Of a stretch of DNA of 60,335 nt, positions 1 to 7,723 are shown piece by piece. The translations under genes were made by a program, and so were the position numbers. The notes beneath the pieces are model-generated. The model searched no databases. It was not told the DNA's origin and worked only from the letters and a program-made list of their open reading frames with translations. Position 1 is the stretch's first letter, and every line of letters starts with the position of its first letter. This DNA is from CAG-791 sp002392385 (GTDB taxonomy: Bacteria; Bacillota; Clostridia; Lachnospirales; Lachnospiraceae): contig CAMOIU010000009.1 of NCBI GenBank assembly GCA_946616295.1, positions 1 through 60,335 of the forward strand, written 5' to 3'.

Positions 1-1315
1 TTGCGGGCGGGATGCCGTCCAGACGGAACTGGCCGAGGGACTTGTTGTCGCGGGCGAATTTTCTCTCGCCCTGCAGGACATTGATGTCCACCGCGCTCTG
101 GTTGTCCGCCGCCGTGGAGAAGATCTGGCTCTTCTTGGTGGGGATGGTGGTGTTGCGCTCGATCAGAGGAGTCGCGATACCGCCCATGGTTTCGATGGAC
201 AGGGTCAGAGGAGTGACATCCAGCAGCAGGACGTCGCCTGTGCCGCTCTCGCCGGAGAGCTTGCCGCCCTGGATACCTGCGCCGATGGCCACGCACTCAT
301 CGGGGTTCAAAGTCTTGGAAGGCTCCTTGCCGGTGAGCTGACGGACCTTCTCCTGCACGCAGGGGATACGGGTGCTGCCGCCGACCAGCAGGACCTTGGA
401 CAGGTCAGCGTTGGTGAGGCCGGCATCGCGCATGGCGTTCCTGACCGGAACGGCTGTCTTCTCGACGAGATCGCTGATCAGCTCCTCGAATTTGGCCCTG
501 GTCAGGTTCATGTCGAAGTGCTTGGGGCCCTCCGCCGTAGCGGTGATAAAAGGCAGGTTGATGTTGGTGGTGGTGGCGCTGGAGAGCTCCTTCTTGGCCT
601 TCTCGGCGGCCTCTTTCAGCCTCTGCATGGCCATCTTGTCGCCGGAGAGGTCGACGCCCTCTTTGTTCTTGAACTCTCTGACCATCCAGTCGATGATCCT
701 CTGGTCGAAGTCATCGCCGCCCAGGTGGGTGTCGCCGTTGGTGGCCTTGACCTCGATGACGCCGTCACCGATCTCGATGATGGAAACATCGAAGGTACCG
801 CCGCCCAGGTCATAGACCATGATGGTCTGCTCGTTCTCGTTGTCCAGGCCATAGGCCAGAGCAGCCGCTGTGGGCTCGTTGATAATACGCATGACCTCCA
901 GGCCCGCGATCTTGCCGGCGTCCTTGGTAGCCTGTCTCTGGGCATCGTTGAAGTAGGCGGGGACGGTGATGACCGCCTTGTCGACCTTCTCACCCAGGTA
1001 GCTCTCGGCGTCCGCCTTCAGCTTCTGAAGGATCATAGCGGAGATCTGCTGCGGGGAATAACGCTTGCCGTCGATGGTGCGGCCTCTGTCGGTACCCATG
1101 TCTCTCTTGATGGAGGCGATGGTGTTATCCGCGTTGGTCACAGCCTGTCTCTTGGCGGGCTCACCGACCAGTCTCTCTCCGGTCTTGGTGAAAGCGACCA
1201 CGCTGGGGGTGGTCCTGGCGCCTTCTGTATTTGCGATAACTGTGGGCTTGCCGCCTTCCATAACTGCCACGCAGCTGTTGGTGGTTCCCAGATCGATTCC
1301 GATAATCTTGCTCAT
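1..1315 (-). CDS. dnaK: Chaperone DnaK (Hsp70), 3' end cut by window edge
   Basis: ATP-dependent Hsp70 chaperone that folds and protects cytosolic proteins with GrpE and DnaJ. About 438 N-terminal residues of the usual ~610-640 are present: the ATPase domain with phosphate-1 motif DLGTTNSC (residues 8-15), the YDLGGGTFDVS phosphate-2 motif, EPTAAALAYG, and the start of the substrate-binding domain (DVTPLTLSIE). The ATG is preceded by GGAGG. It is third in a leftward hrcA-grpE-dnaK order, about 108 nt after grpE, and so probably under the CIRCE upstream of hrcA. dnaJ would be expected beyond the left edge but cannot be seen. Identification is secure. Confidence 0.98.
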   Translation of the reverse strand, partial: MSKIIGIDLGTTNSCVAVMEGGKPTVIANTEGARTTPSVVAFTKTGERLVGEPAKRQAVTNADNTIASIKRDMGTDRGRTIDGKRYSPQQISAMILQKLKADAESYLGEKVDKAVITVPAYFNDAQRQATKDAGKIAGLEVMRIINEPTAAALAYGLDNENEQTIMVYDLGGGTFDVSIIEIGDGVIEVKATNGDTHLGGDDFDQRIIDWMVREFKNKEGVDLSGDKMAMQRLKEAAEKAKKELSSATTTNINLPFITATAEGPKHFDMNLTRAKFEELISDLVEKTAVPVRNAMRDAGLTNADLSKVLLVGGSTRIPCVQEKVRQLTGKEPSKTLNPDECVAIGAGIQGGKLSGESGTGDVLLLDVTPLTLSIETMGGIATPLIERNTTIPTKKSQIFSTAADNQSAVDINVLQGERKFARDNKSLGQFRLDGIPPA

Positions 1316-1423
1316 GTCTGTTCCTCCTTCTGTCCAAGACGCCTGTTCGCGTCTGTGATTTCTTTTTTAATAATGCCGTCAGTGTTTCATCTATGTGATC
1401 GGGTCCGGCGGACCCGCTGCGGC

Positions 1424-2149
1424 TTACGCCACGACGCCCACCATGCTGTAGCGGACGACGATATCGTGATATAAATACCCTTTCTGGAACTCCTGGGCAA
1501 CGGTGCCCGAAGGGTACTCCTCACTCTCCACCTGCATGACCGCGTTGTGGAAGTTGGGATCAAAGGGCTGTCCCACTGCCTCGATGGGCTTGACGCCCAG
1601 GTCCTCAAGCTGCTTCATCAGCTGCTTGTAGATCATCTCCATCCCGCTGGCAAAAGCGTTCCCGCGCTCCTCCTCGGGCATGGAGGCGAGTCCTCTTTCG
1701 AAGTTGTCCACCACCGGAAGGATCTTCTCGATCACGTTCTTCTCGCCCATGGAGAATCGCTGTTCCTTCTCCTTCTCGGTGCGGCGGCGGAAATTCTCAA
1801 ACTCGGCCAGCTGCCTGAGTGCCCGGTCCTCCAGCTCGGCGACCTTCTCCTTCAGGGCTGCCTTCTCCTTGTCCTCTTTCCTGAGGCGGCTGAAGAATCC
1901 TCCGGATTCCTTGCCGTCGGCGGCCTGTTCCGGCTCCTTGTCCTCGCCGGTCTCCGCCTGCGCTGTCTCTGCCTGCGCGGCCTCCTCAGCCGGCTGATCG
2001 GTGTCCGGGGTCTCCTGCGCGGCTTCCGGCTGCTCAGCGGCCGTTTCCTCAGCTCCCGCGGGAGCCTCCTGTGTCTCCGCGCCGGTCTCCTGCGCCTCGG
2101 GGGCTTCCTTCTGAAGCTCCTCAGTCTCGACTCTGTCCTTGTCTTCCAT
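1424..2149 (-). CDS. grpE: Nucleotide exchange factor GrpE
   Basis: Releases ADP from DnaK. The protein has 241 residues, longer than many GrpE (~190-200) because of an N-terminal ~85-residue acidic Glu/Ala/Gln/Thr-rich tail of low complexity. Next comes the long dimerisation helix (about 90-135, with LAEFENFRRRTEKEKE) and the C-terminal beta domain with the family signature around GQPFDPNFHNAVMQVE. It lies 23 nt downstream of hrcA and upstream of dnaK on the same strand, the classic class I heat-shock operon. The acidic tail is probably disordered; its role is unknown. Confidence 0.96.
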   Translation of the reverse strand: MEDKDRVETEELQKEAPEAQETGAETQEAPAGAEETAAEQPEAAQETPDTDQPAEEAAQAETAQAETGEDKEPEQAADGKESGGFFSRLRKEDKEKAALKEKVAELEDRALRQLAEFENFRRRTEKEKEQRFSMGEKNVIEKILPVVDNFERGLASMPEEERGNAFASGMEMIYKQLMKQLEDLGVKPIEAVGQPFDPNFHNAVMQVESEEYPSGTVAQEFQKGYLYHDIVVRYSMVGVVA

Positions 2150-2172
2150 GTATACGGTCCTTTCGTCAGTTT

Positions 2173-3198
2173 CTATTTTTTATACAGATCATCGAGCTGC
2201 TGCATGATCGTCTGCAGTGCGTTGACCGCGCGCTCGTAATCCATTCTCTTGGGTCCGATGATACCGATGGTCCCCTTCATGCCCTCGCCGAGCTCATAGG
2301 TGGCGGTGACCACACTGCAGTCCCGCATGCCGGCCACCGGGTTCTCGCTGCCGATGTAGACCTGGATCCCTGTCTCGCTCTTTCCGGACAGCGTCTCCTT
2401 AACGATATCCCCCAGCGCCTGCTTCTCTTCGAAATTCCCGATCAGCTCGCTGGCTCTCTGGTGATCCGCCAGCTCAGGATACTTGAAGATATTGGTGGCG
2501 CCGCTGGTATAGATCTTCAGGTCCTCCTCCGCGTGTACGATCTCCGCCGCGGCGTCGAACACATCTCCCACGATCTCCGTGTGGATGCCTGCGCTCTTCT
2601 TGATGGCCTCGATCAGTCCCAGGGTGATGCTCTCCACCGGCAGCCCGCACAGGTTGGTGTTGAGAAGCATGTTCAGCTTCAGCAGGCTCTCGTTGTCCAG
2701 CGGCTCCTCCACCGGGATCACCTTGTTCCGGATCAGGTTCCCCTCGATCACGATCACGGCCAGGATGTTGTCCGCGTCCAGCTGCGACAGCTGGATGAAC
2801 TTGATCTTGTTCTGCCGCACGGAGGGGGACGAGATCATGGAGGCGTAGTTGGTGTTGGCGGCCAGGACCTTGGCGGCCTGCTGCAGCAGGTTCTCCAGCT
2901 TGTCCTGCTTCTCCAGCAGCATGCTGCGCATCTCCTCCACCTCCCGGCGCTCGCCGGCCAGCAGATTGTCCACGTAGATGCGGTAGCCCGCGTCTGTGGG
3001 GACCCTGCCCGCGGAGGTGTGCGGCTGCTTGATCAGGCCCATCTCCTCCAGATCCGCCATCTCGTTCCGGATGGTCGCCGAGCTCAGGTTCAGATCCGTG
3101 TACTTGGAGATCGTCCTGCTGCCCACCGGCTCCCCGGTCTCCAGATAGTTCCGGATGACGGCCTGCAATATCTTCAATTTTCTTCCCTGCAGTTCCAT
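2173..3198 (-). CDS. hrcA: Heat-inducible transcription repressor HrcA
   Basis: Repressor that binds CIRCE and shuts off class I heat-shock genes. It has an N-terminal winged helix (RKLKILQAVIRNYLETGEPVGSRT region), then the GAF-like HrcA domain ending with the IGIIGPKRMDYERAV block typical of the family. I place the start at the ATG giving MELQGRKLKIL (341 aa, normal family length). The frame is open further up to an ATG at 3252, but that codon overlaps the left arm of CIRCE. Upstream of 3198 there is a purine-rich GGGAAGG and an in-frame GTG, so the start is uncertain by a few codons. First gene of the hrcA-grpE-dnaK operon, autoregulated through its CIRCE. Confidence 0.95.
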   Translation of the reverse strand: MELQGRKLKILQAVIRNYLETGEPVGSRTISKYTDLNLSSATIRNEMADLEEMGLIKQPHTSAGRVPTDAGYRIYVDNLLAGERREVEEMRSMLLEKQDKLENLLQQAAKVLAANTNYASMISSPSVRQNKIKFIQLSQLDADNILAVIVIEGNLIRNKVIPVEEPLDNESLLKLNMLLNTNLCGLPVESITLGLIEAIKKSAGIHTEIVGDVFDAAAEIVHAEEDLKIYTSGATNIFKYPELADHQRASELIGNFEEKQALGDIVKETLSGKSETGIQVYIGSENPVAGMRDCSVVTATYELGEGMKGTIGIIGPKRMDYERAVNALQTIMQQLDDLYKK

Positions 3199-3241
3199 AT
3201 CGGCCACTGTCCGCACATCCTTCCCTTTACTGTAGGGGTTG

Positions 3242-3268
3242 TTAGCACTCATTAGGCTCGAGTGCTAA
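3242..3268. promoter_or_regulatory. CIRCE operator upstream of hrcA
   Basis: Perfect TTAGCACTC-N9-GAGTGCTAA inverted repeat, the binding site of HrcA. It begins about 14 nt downstream of the -10 box of the promoter at 3283-3311 (leftward), so bound HrcA would block transcription of hrcA-grpE-dnaK. Confidence 0.97.
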
Positions 3269-3282
3269 CACCTTTCTCGTAT

Positions 3283-3311
3283 AAAATAGCACCGCCGGGC
3301 GACGGTGTCAA
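3283..3311 (-). promoter_or_regulatory. Sigma-A promoter of hrcA-grpE-dnaK
   Basis: On the minus strand: -35 TTGACA (3306-3311), a 17-bp spacer and -10 TATTTT (3283-3288), followed by CIRCE. Consensus -35 and ideal spacing. Confidence 0.85.
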
Positions 3312-3342
3312 CGGAGGGAAGGATAAAAATTATGAAGAAAAA

Positions 3343-3403
3343 ATGAAAAAGAAACCGCCGCAGGATCTCTGATCGATTCCTGCAGCGGCTTCTTCCTGAA
3401 TAC
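3343..3403 (-). terminator. Intrinsic terminator after the DUF6465-like gene
   Basis: Stem CCGCCGCAGGA / TCCTGCAGCGG (one mismatch). On the minus strand it is followed by GGTTTCTTTTTC and a second T-run. It separates the 156-residue gene from the hrcA promoter. Confidence 0.8.
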
Positions 3404-3435
3404 GAAAGCCGTTCTGTTCCTCTTACAGTGAGGAC

Positions 3436-3906
3436 TCAGATAGCAAAGCCTCCGGTGACATCACCGTTGATCACGTAGTAGGCTCTGGACTCCTCGGGCT
3501 TGACATAAAGGTCGATGCTGGTGATCTCGTTCACGTCTCTGCCGAGGTCATACTGCCACACGTCTCTGGCGGACTTGAGCAGATCGGCCGGCGCGTAGTC
3601 CTTGTCCGCGAACTGGATGCGGACGGTCTCGGCGACAGCAGCCTTCTTAGGGGCCTTAACGGTCTTCTTGGCGGGTGCCTTCTTCTCAGCCTTCACAGCC
3701 GGCTTCTTCTCCTCAGCCTTGACAGCGGCCTTGGGCTCTGCCTTGGCGACGGGCTTGGCAGCGGGCTTCTTGGCGACGGGCTTTTTAGCCGGGGCCTTCT
3801 TCTCAGCGGGCGCAGCCTTAACTTCCTTGACTTCCTTAACTTCAGCGGCCTTCTCTACCTTGACTTCCGCGGTCTTGGCGACAGCCTTTACTTTCTTTTC
3901 TGCCAT
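3436..3906 (-). CDS. DUF6465-like protein with Lys/Ala/Pro-rich histone-like tail
   Basis: 156 residues in two parts. Residues 1-~92 are a highly basic Lys/Ala/Pro/Val-rich repeat (KKPVAKKPAAKPVAKAE type) resembling bacterial histone H1-like tails. Residues ~93-156 are a compact domain with IQFADKDY and the ending LYVKPEESRAYYVINGD, which I recognise from memory as the DUF6465 family common in Lachnospiraceae. The function of that domain is unknown. The gene has its own promoter (4015-4043) and terminator, and AAAGGAG before the ATG. The basic tail suggests nucleic-acid or cell-wall polyanion binding; this is inference. No signal peptide or membrane segment. Confidence 0.75.
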   Translation of the reverse strand: MAEKKVKAVAKTAEVKVEKAAEVKEVKEVKAAPAEKKAPAKKPVAKKPAAKPVAKAEPKAAVKAEEKKPAVKAEKKAPAKKTVKAPKKAAVAETVRIQFADKDYAPADLLKSARDVWQYDLGRDVNEITSIDLYVKPEESRAYYVINGDVTGGFAI

Positions 3907-4014
3907 TTTCGGTACTCCTTTCCGATACTATGCGTATGCTCAGCTTCCCCCGCTAAACCATGCATCGTTTCCCAAAGAATTACCATGAATGAATTTTTCC
4001 CCAATCAAAAGGTT

Positions 4015-4043
4015 ATACTAGCACTGAGTCCCCGCAGCGTCAA
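4015..4043 (-). promoter_or_regulatory. Promoter of the DUF6465-like gene
   Basis: Minus strand: TTGACG (4038-4043), 17-bp spacer, TAGTAT (4015-4020). The -35 box sits in a small hairpin (CCCGCAG / CTGCGGG, 4031-4053) that may also act as a weak terminator for uppP. Confidence 0.6.
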
Positions 4044-4092
4044 GCGCCTGCGGGAACATTCAGTAAATAAATAACGTAATTCTGTATTATTG

Positions 4093-4947
4093 TCAGACAC
4101 CGCGGACCAGAAGGAAATAGATGATCACCAGGGTGCCGAGGACGATCCGGTACCATCCGAAAACGCGGAAATCGTGCTTGCGGATATAGTCCATGAGGAA
4201 ATTGATCACCAGCAGGGACACGATGAAGGCCACTGCCATACCTATCACCAGGATGGCGATCTCCATAGCTGTCACGCTGACGCCGCTCAGAAGGAACTTG
4301 ACGATCTTCAGGAGGCTGGCGCCGGCCATGACCGGGATGGCCAGGATGAAGGTGAAACGCGCGGCCACGGTTCTGGACAGGCCTATGAGCATGCCGCCCA
4401 GGATCGTCGCGCCTGAACGGGAGGTGCCGGGGAAGACCGCCGCCAGCAGCTGGAAGAGGCCCACGATCAGGGCATCCCGGTAGCTCAGGTCCTTGAGCTT
4501 GCGGACCCGGGGCCGCACGCCCCGGTTGCGGTTCTCGATCAGGAGGAAGGCGATACCCACCAGGATCAGCATGACCGACACGCAGATCCAGCCGTAGAGA
4601 TGCTCGTCCAGCCAGTCATCGAAGAGGACGCCCACGATGCCCGCGGGGATGCAGGCCACCAGGGCCTTGGCCCAGAGCTGGAGGGAATTCCTCTTCCAGG
4701 CGATGCGGGTATTGCCGTCCCTGTCGCTGACACGGCGCAGGGGCCAGATCACGCTCCAGTTCATCACCACCACAGCCAGGATCGCCCCCAGCTGGATGAC
4801 GACCAGGAACATCTTCCAGAACTCCTCGGATACATTCAGTCTGATAAACTCGTCCAGCAGAATCATGTGTCCGGTGCTGCTGATGGGCAGCCATTCCGTG
4901 ACACCTTCCACGATTCCGTACAGTATGGCTTTCAGGATGTCCGCCAT
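4093..4947 (-). CDS. uppP: Undecaprenyl-diphosphatase UppP/BacA
   Basis: Integral membrane phosphatase that recycles undecaprenyl diphosphate to the monophosphate carrier used for peptidoglycan; overexpression gives bacitracin resistance in known cases. 284 residues, family length. Signatures: EGVTEWLPISSTGH near the N-terminus (catalytic Glu-rich box) and PGTSRSGATI in the second half, with several hydrophobic segments between. RBS GGGGAAGG before the ATG. Leftward, about 50 nt downstream of the aminotransferase; no strong T-run terminator between them, so co-transcription is possible. Confidence 0.96.
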   Translation of the reverse strand: MADILKAILYGIVEGVTEWLPISSTGHMILLDEFIRLNVSEEFWKMFLVVIQLGAILAVVVMNWSVIWPLRRVSDRDGNTRIAWKRNSLQLWAKALVACIPAGIVGVLFDDWLDEHLYGWICVSVMLILVGIAFLLIENRNRGVRPRVRKLKDLSYRDALIVGLFQLLAAVFPGTSRSGATILGGMLIGLSRTVAARFTFILAIPVMAGASLLKIVKFLLSGVSVTAMEIAILVIGMAVAFIVSLLVINFLMDYIRKHDFRVFGWYRIVLGTLVIIYFLLVRGV

Positions 4948-4996
4948 TATGTCCTTCCCCTCTTATATAATAGGCTGTCCCCGCAGGGAACAGTGC

Positions 4997-6190
4997 TCAG
5001 CGTGTTCCATAGGTCTCCCTGACGAATCTGCGGATCGCGTCCAGGGACCGCTCCACCTTCTCCGTCTCCAGGCAGTAGGCGGCGCGGAAGTGTCCCGGGG
5101 CCTCGAAGCTGTCGCCGGGCACGAAGACCAGGTCATACTTCAGTGCCTTCCGGCAGAAGGCCACCGCGTCCTCCTCCAGGGCCCTGGGCATGATGTAGAA
5201 GGTGCCGCCCGGGCGCACGACGGAGAAGCCCAGCTCCGTGAAGGTGTCGTACAGCAGGTTCATATTGGTCTCATAGACCCGCAGATCCGAGGTGTCGTCC
5301 ACGGCCTCCGCCATGGCCTGCTGGATCAGGGAGGAGGGGCAGTTATGGCCGATCCCCCTGGAGATCTGGGACATCATGGGGACCAGCACGTCGCTTCCCT
5401 CGCAGTCCGGCGCCACGGCCACATAGCCGATACGTTCGCCGGGGATGGACAGGGACTTGGAGAAGGAATAGCAGGTCAGGGTGTGGGGATAGAAGGCCGC
5501 GGGATAGGGCTGCTTCTTTCCGTCGAAAACGATCTCCCGGTAGGGCTCGTCGGAGATCAGGAAGATCGTGTGCCCGTACTCAGCCGACTTGCGGGTCAGG
5601 AGCTCAGCCAGTTTGCTCAGGGTATCCTCCGTGTAGACCGCGCCGGAGGGATTGTTGGGGGTGTTGATGAGGACAGCCGCCACCTTGTCCGTGATGGCCT
5701 TCTCCGCCGCCTCGAAATTGATCTGGAAGCTCTCCGTATCCGCGGGCACGGACCGCATCACCGCCCCGGTGGTGTTGATATAAGGAATATACTCGGGAAA
5801 ATAGGGTGCGAAGACAAGCACCTCGTCCCCGGGCACCGTCACCGCGCGCACCGCGTGGGCGATGGCGCCGGCCGCGCCGGCGGTGGGGAAAATATGCTCT
5901 TTTTTATAAGGAAGGCCGAAACGTCTCTCCAGAGAACGGGCCACCTTCTCCTTGACATCCGGATCACCAACGCTGGGGCTGTAGCCGTGCAGCCGCATGG
6001 GATCCTCTTCCCGCAGCAGACGGACGGCCGCCTCCGCGAAGCTGGCAGGGGCCGGCACCGAGGGATTGCCCAGGCTGAAATCGAAAACATTCTCGTATCC
6101 GATCTCTTTCCCTCTGGCGGTGGCGTACTCCGAAAGCTCCCGGATCACGGATTTATTGGATAACATGGCTCTGTAGACAGGATTGATCAT
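4997..6190 (-). CDS. Pyridoxal-phosphate aminotransferase, class I/II
   Basis: 397-residue fold-type I PLP enzyme of the aspartate aminotransferase superfamily. Visible: FDFSLGNPSVPAP near the N-terminus, the NTPNNPSGAVYT substrate loop, ISDEPYREIVFDG (cofactor Asp/Tyr), and SFSKSLSIPGERIGY with the Schiff-base Lys. Family knowledge allows aspartate, alanine/glutamate or aromatic specificity; residues alone do not decide it. RBS AAGGAG. The next gene in the leftward direction is uppP; the upstream GNAT gene ends about 120 nt away. Confidence 0.9.
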   Translation of the reverse strand: MINPVYRAMLSNKSVIRELSEYATARGKEIGYENVFDFSLGNPSVPAPASFAEAAVRLLREEDPMRLHGYSPSVGDPDVKEKVARSLERRFGLPYKKEHIFPTAGAAGAIAHAVRAVTVPGDEVLVFAPYFPEYIPYINTTGAVMRSVPADTESFQINFEAAEKAITDKVAAVLINTPNNPSGAVYTEDTLSKLAELLTRKSAEYGHTIFLISDEPYREIVFDGKKQPYPAAFYPHTLTCYSFSKSLSIPGERIGYVAVAPDCEGSDVLVPMMSQISRGIGHNCPSSLIQQAMAEAVDDTSDLRVYETNMNLLYDTFTELGFSVVRPGGTFYIMPRALEEDAVAFCRKALKYDLVFVPGDSFEAPGHFRAAYCLETEKVERSLDAIRRFVRETYGTR

Positions 6191-6314
6191 GACGCTCTTC
6201 TTCTCCTTCTCTGCTCCCGATCACCGGCACCGCCGGTCTCTCTGCTGTGTCTCCCGTGTATTATAAAGCGTTTCTCCCTGTTTGAAAAGAGAGACCGCCT
6301 CCGATAGAGGCTCC

Positions 6315-7166
6315 TCATTCCAGAATGTAGGTACATTCTCCCCGGGCATTCTCCGTGCCCTCCAGCCTGCGGAAGCCCATCTTCTCGATGAACTGCCGGG
6401 AGGCCGCGTTGTCCCTGTGGATCTCGGCGGCGATCCGGGCAAAACCGAGCTGTTCAAAGCCGAAGCGGATGAGGGCCCCGCACACCTCCTCAGTCAGTCC
6501 CCGGCGGCGCCAGGGGGCGCCCAGGAGATAGCCCAGGATCCCGTCCTCTTCCGTGATCCCGCTGCCGGCCCGGGGTACAGCGTAGCCCATCCGGCCGATC
6601 AGCTCGCCGGTCTCCCTGAGGATTACGGCCCAGTGTCCGTAGCCGTAGAGGCTGTAGACCCTGTCGATGTAAGCCCGGAGGATCTCCCTCTCCCTCTCCA
6701 GGTGGGCGGAGGGGGCTTCCATCCACCGGCAGGCCTCCTCGTCATAGAGAGCGCAGATGGCCTCCATGTCCGCGGGCACGAATTCCCGCACCAGGCAGCG
6801 GTCCGTCTCCAGGATGGTCCAGGGAAGGTGCCGCTCCCGCTGCCAGATCTTCACATAGGAATCTCCGTCCACGAAGGCCGGTTCCTCCAGCACATAGCGG
6901 ATCCCGGAGAAATGCTCTCCCCGATTGCCGGCATGACTCCAGCCCGCCACCGCCGCGCCCCGGCCTTTGAGGTCAGCGGCAGCCGCCGCGTCGTCACACA
7001 CCCAGAGTGTATGCGGGTCTTCCGCCCGGTCTCTGTCCTCTCCGCGGGCGATCTCCGCCTCCAGGCCCGCCCCCCGCAGGGCCCTTACAGCCTCCGCCGC
7101 TTCCGCCGGCGGACCGCCCGCGGCCCGGCTGATAAAGACAATTCTGATATCGTTTTCGTCGTTCAT
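6315..7166 (-). CDS. GNAT N-acetyltransferase with N-terminal HAD-like remnant
   Basis: 283 residues. The C-terminal ~170 residues form a RimJ/RimL-type GNAT domain: RCLVREFVPADMEAICALYD start, GYLLGAPWRRRGLTEEV (acetyl-CoA pyrophosphate loop) and IHRDNAASRQFIEKMGF. The N-terminal ~115 residues (WVCDDAAAAADLKGRGAAV) recall the last part of a HAD-like phosphatase fold without the catalytic DxD motif, a combination I recall from Lachnospiraceae. The substrate is unknown. The ATG at 7166 lacks a clear Shine-Dalgarno and lies in an AT-rich leader, so the start is less certain than the domain call. Confidence 0.8.
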   Translation of the reverse strand: MNDENDIRIVFISRAAGGPPAEAAEAVRALRGAGLEAEIARGEDRDRAEDPHTLWVCDDAAAAADLKGRGAAVAGWSHAGNRGEHFSGIRYVLEEPAFVDGDSYVKIWQRERHLPWTILETDRCLVREFVPADMEAICALYDEEACRWMEAPSAHLEREREILRAYIDRVYSLYGYGHWAVILRETGELIGRMGYAVPRAGSGITEEDGILGYLLGAPWRRRGLTEEVCGALIRFGFEQLGFARIAAEIHRDNAASRQFIEKMGFRRLEGTENARGECTYILE

Positions 7167-7273
7167 AGTTTGTTCATTTTTTATTTAATAATTCTTCAAA
7201 AGGTACTCATTTTCCGTCCAAGATTGATTCCTATAATCAAATCATCAAAGGAAAGCAAACAGCTATCCACCGA

Positions 7274-7361
7274 ATAAGCCCTTAAACGTCTGACGTTTTG
7301 CTTATACACTTTTTCATAACTATGCCAGGTATCCTGCAGGGTACCTGGCATCCTCCCTTTT
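7274..7361 (+). other. Two hairpins in the gap between the GNAT gene and crh
   Basis: First hairpin: ATAAGC/GCTTAT enclosing AAACGT/ACGTTT (7274-7305). Second: perfect 10-bp stem ATGCCAGGTA / TACCTGGCAT (7322-7351) followed on the plus strand by CCTCCCTTTTT, like an intrinsic terminator. A TATAAT lies at 7232-7237 on the plus strand, without a good -35. No reading frame. It could be a short plus-strand RNA or just a terminator for stray transcription. Confidence 0.35.
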
Positions 7362-7400
7362 TACCGGACTTTTCAGGACGCCGCGCCGGCATTCACAATG

Positions 7401-7432
7401 AAAGATCCCCCGGCAGGGCCGGGGGATCTCTT
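7401..7432 (-). terminator. Terminator of the ftsH-to-crh block
   Basis: Perfect 12-bp stem AGATCCCCCGGC / GCCGGGGGATCT with a 3-nt loop, followed on the minus strand by TTTCATTGT, about 25 nt after the crh stop. The T-run is short but the stem is very stable. Confidence 0.75.
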
Positions 7433-7453
7433 ATGTCATCTTACTGCGGCTGC

Positions 7454-7723
7454 TCAGGCGCCCTTGGCGATCCTGTGAAGGAGAAAGTCTTCGATCTCCT
7501 GCATGGCAGCGTTTTCATCCTCTCCGTCGGAGGAGACCGTGACCTCTTCGCCATTCAGAAGTTCCAGAGACATCATGCCCATGATGCTCTTGGCATTTAC
7601 ATGCTTGTTCTTCGTGTCGAGATAAATGCGGCTCTCATACTTGCTGGCTACCTGCACCAGTTCCGCGATGGGTCTCGGCTGAAGTCCCTGCGGGCATTCC
7701 ACTCTGATTGCTTTCTTCACCAT
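7454..7723 (-). CDS. crh: Crh-like HPr paralogue (Gln15, Ser46)
   Basis: 89-residue HPr fold. In HPr, His15 takes phosphate from PTS enzyme I; here position 15 is Gln in GLQPRPI, while Ser46 in NAKSIMGMMSL is kept. That is the defining pattern of Bacillus Crh, which cannot act in sugar transport but, when phosphorylated on Ser46 by HprK, is a co-repressor for CcpA. Gene order supports this: in B. subtilis crh follows yvcJ(rapZ)-yvcK-yvcL(whiA), and here it follows rapZ-whiA, with hprK three genes further upstream. RBS GAGAGGAGG lies inside the end of whiA. A true PTS HPr must be encoded elsewhere if this cell has a PTS. Confidence 0.88.
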   Translation of the reverse strand: MVKKAIRVECPQGLQPRPIAELVQVASKYESRIYLDTKNKHVNAKSIMGMMSLELLNGEEVTVSSDGEDENAAMQEIEDFLLHRIAKGA

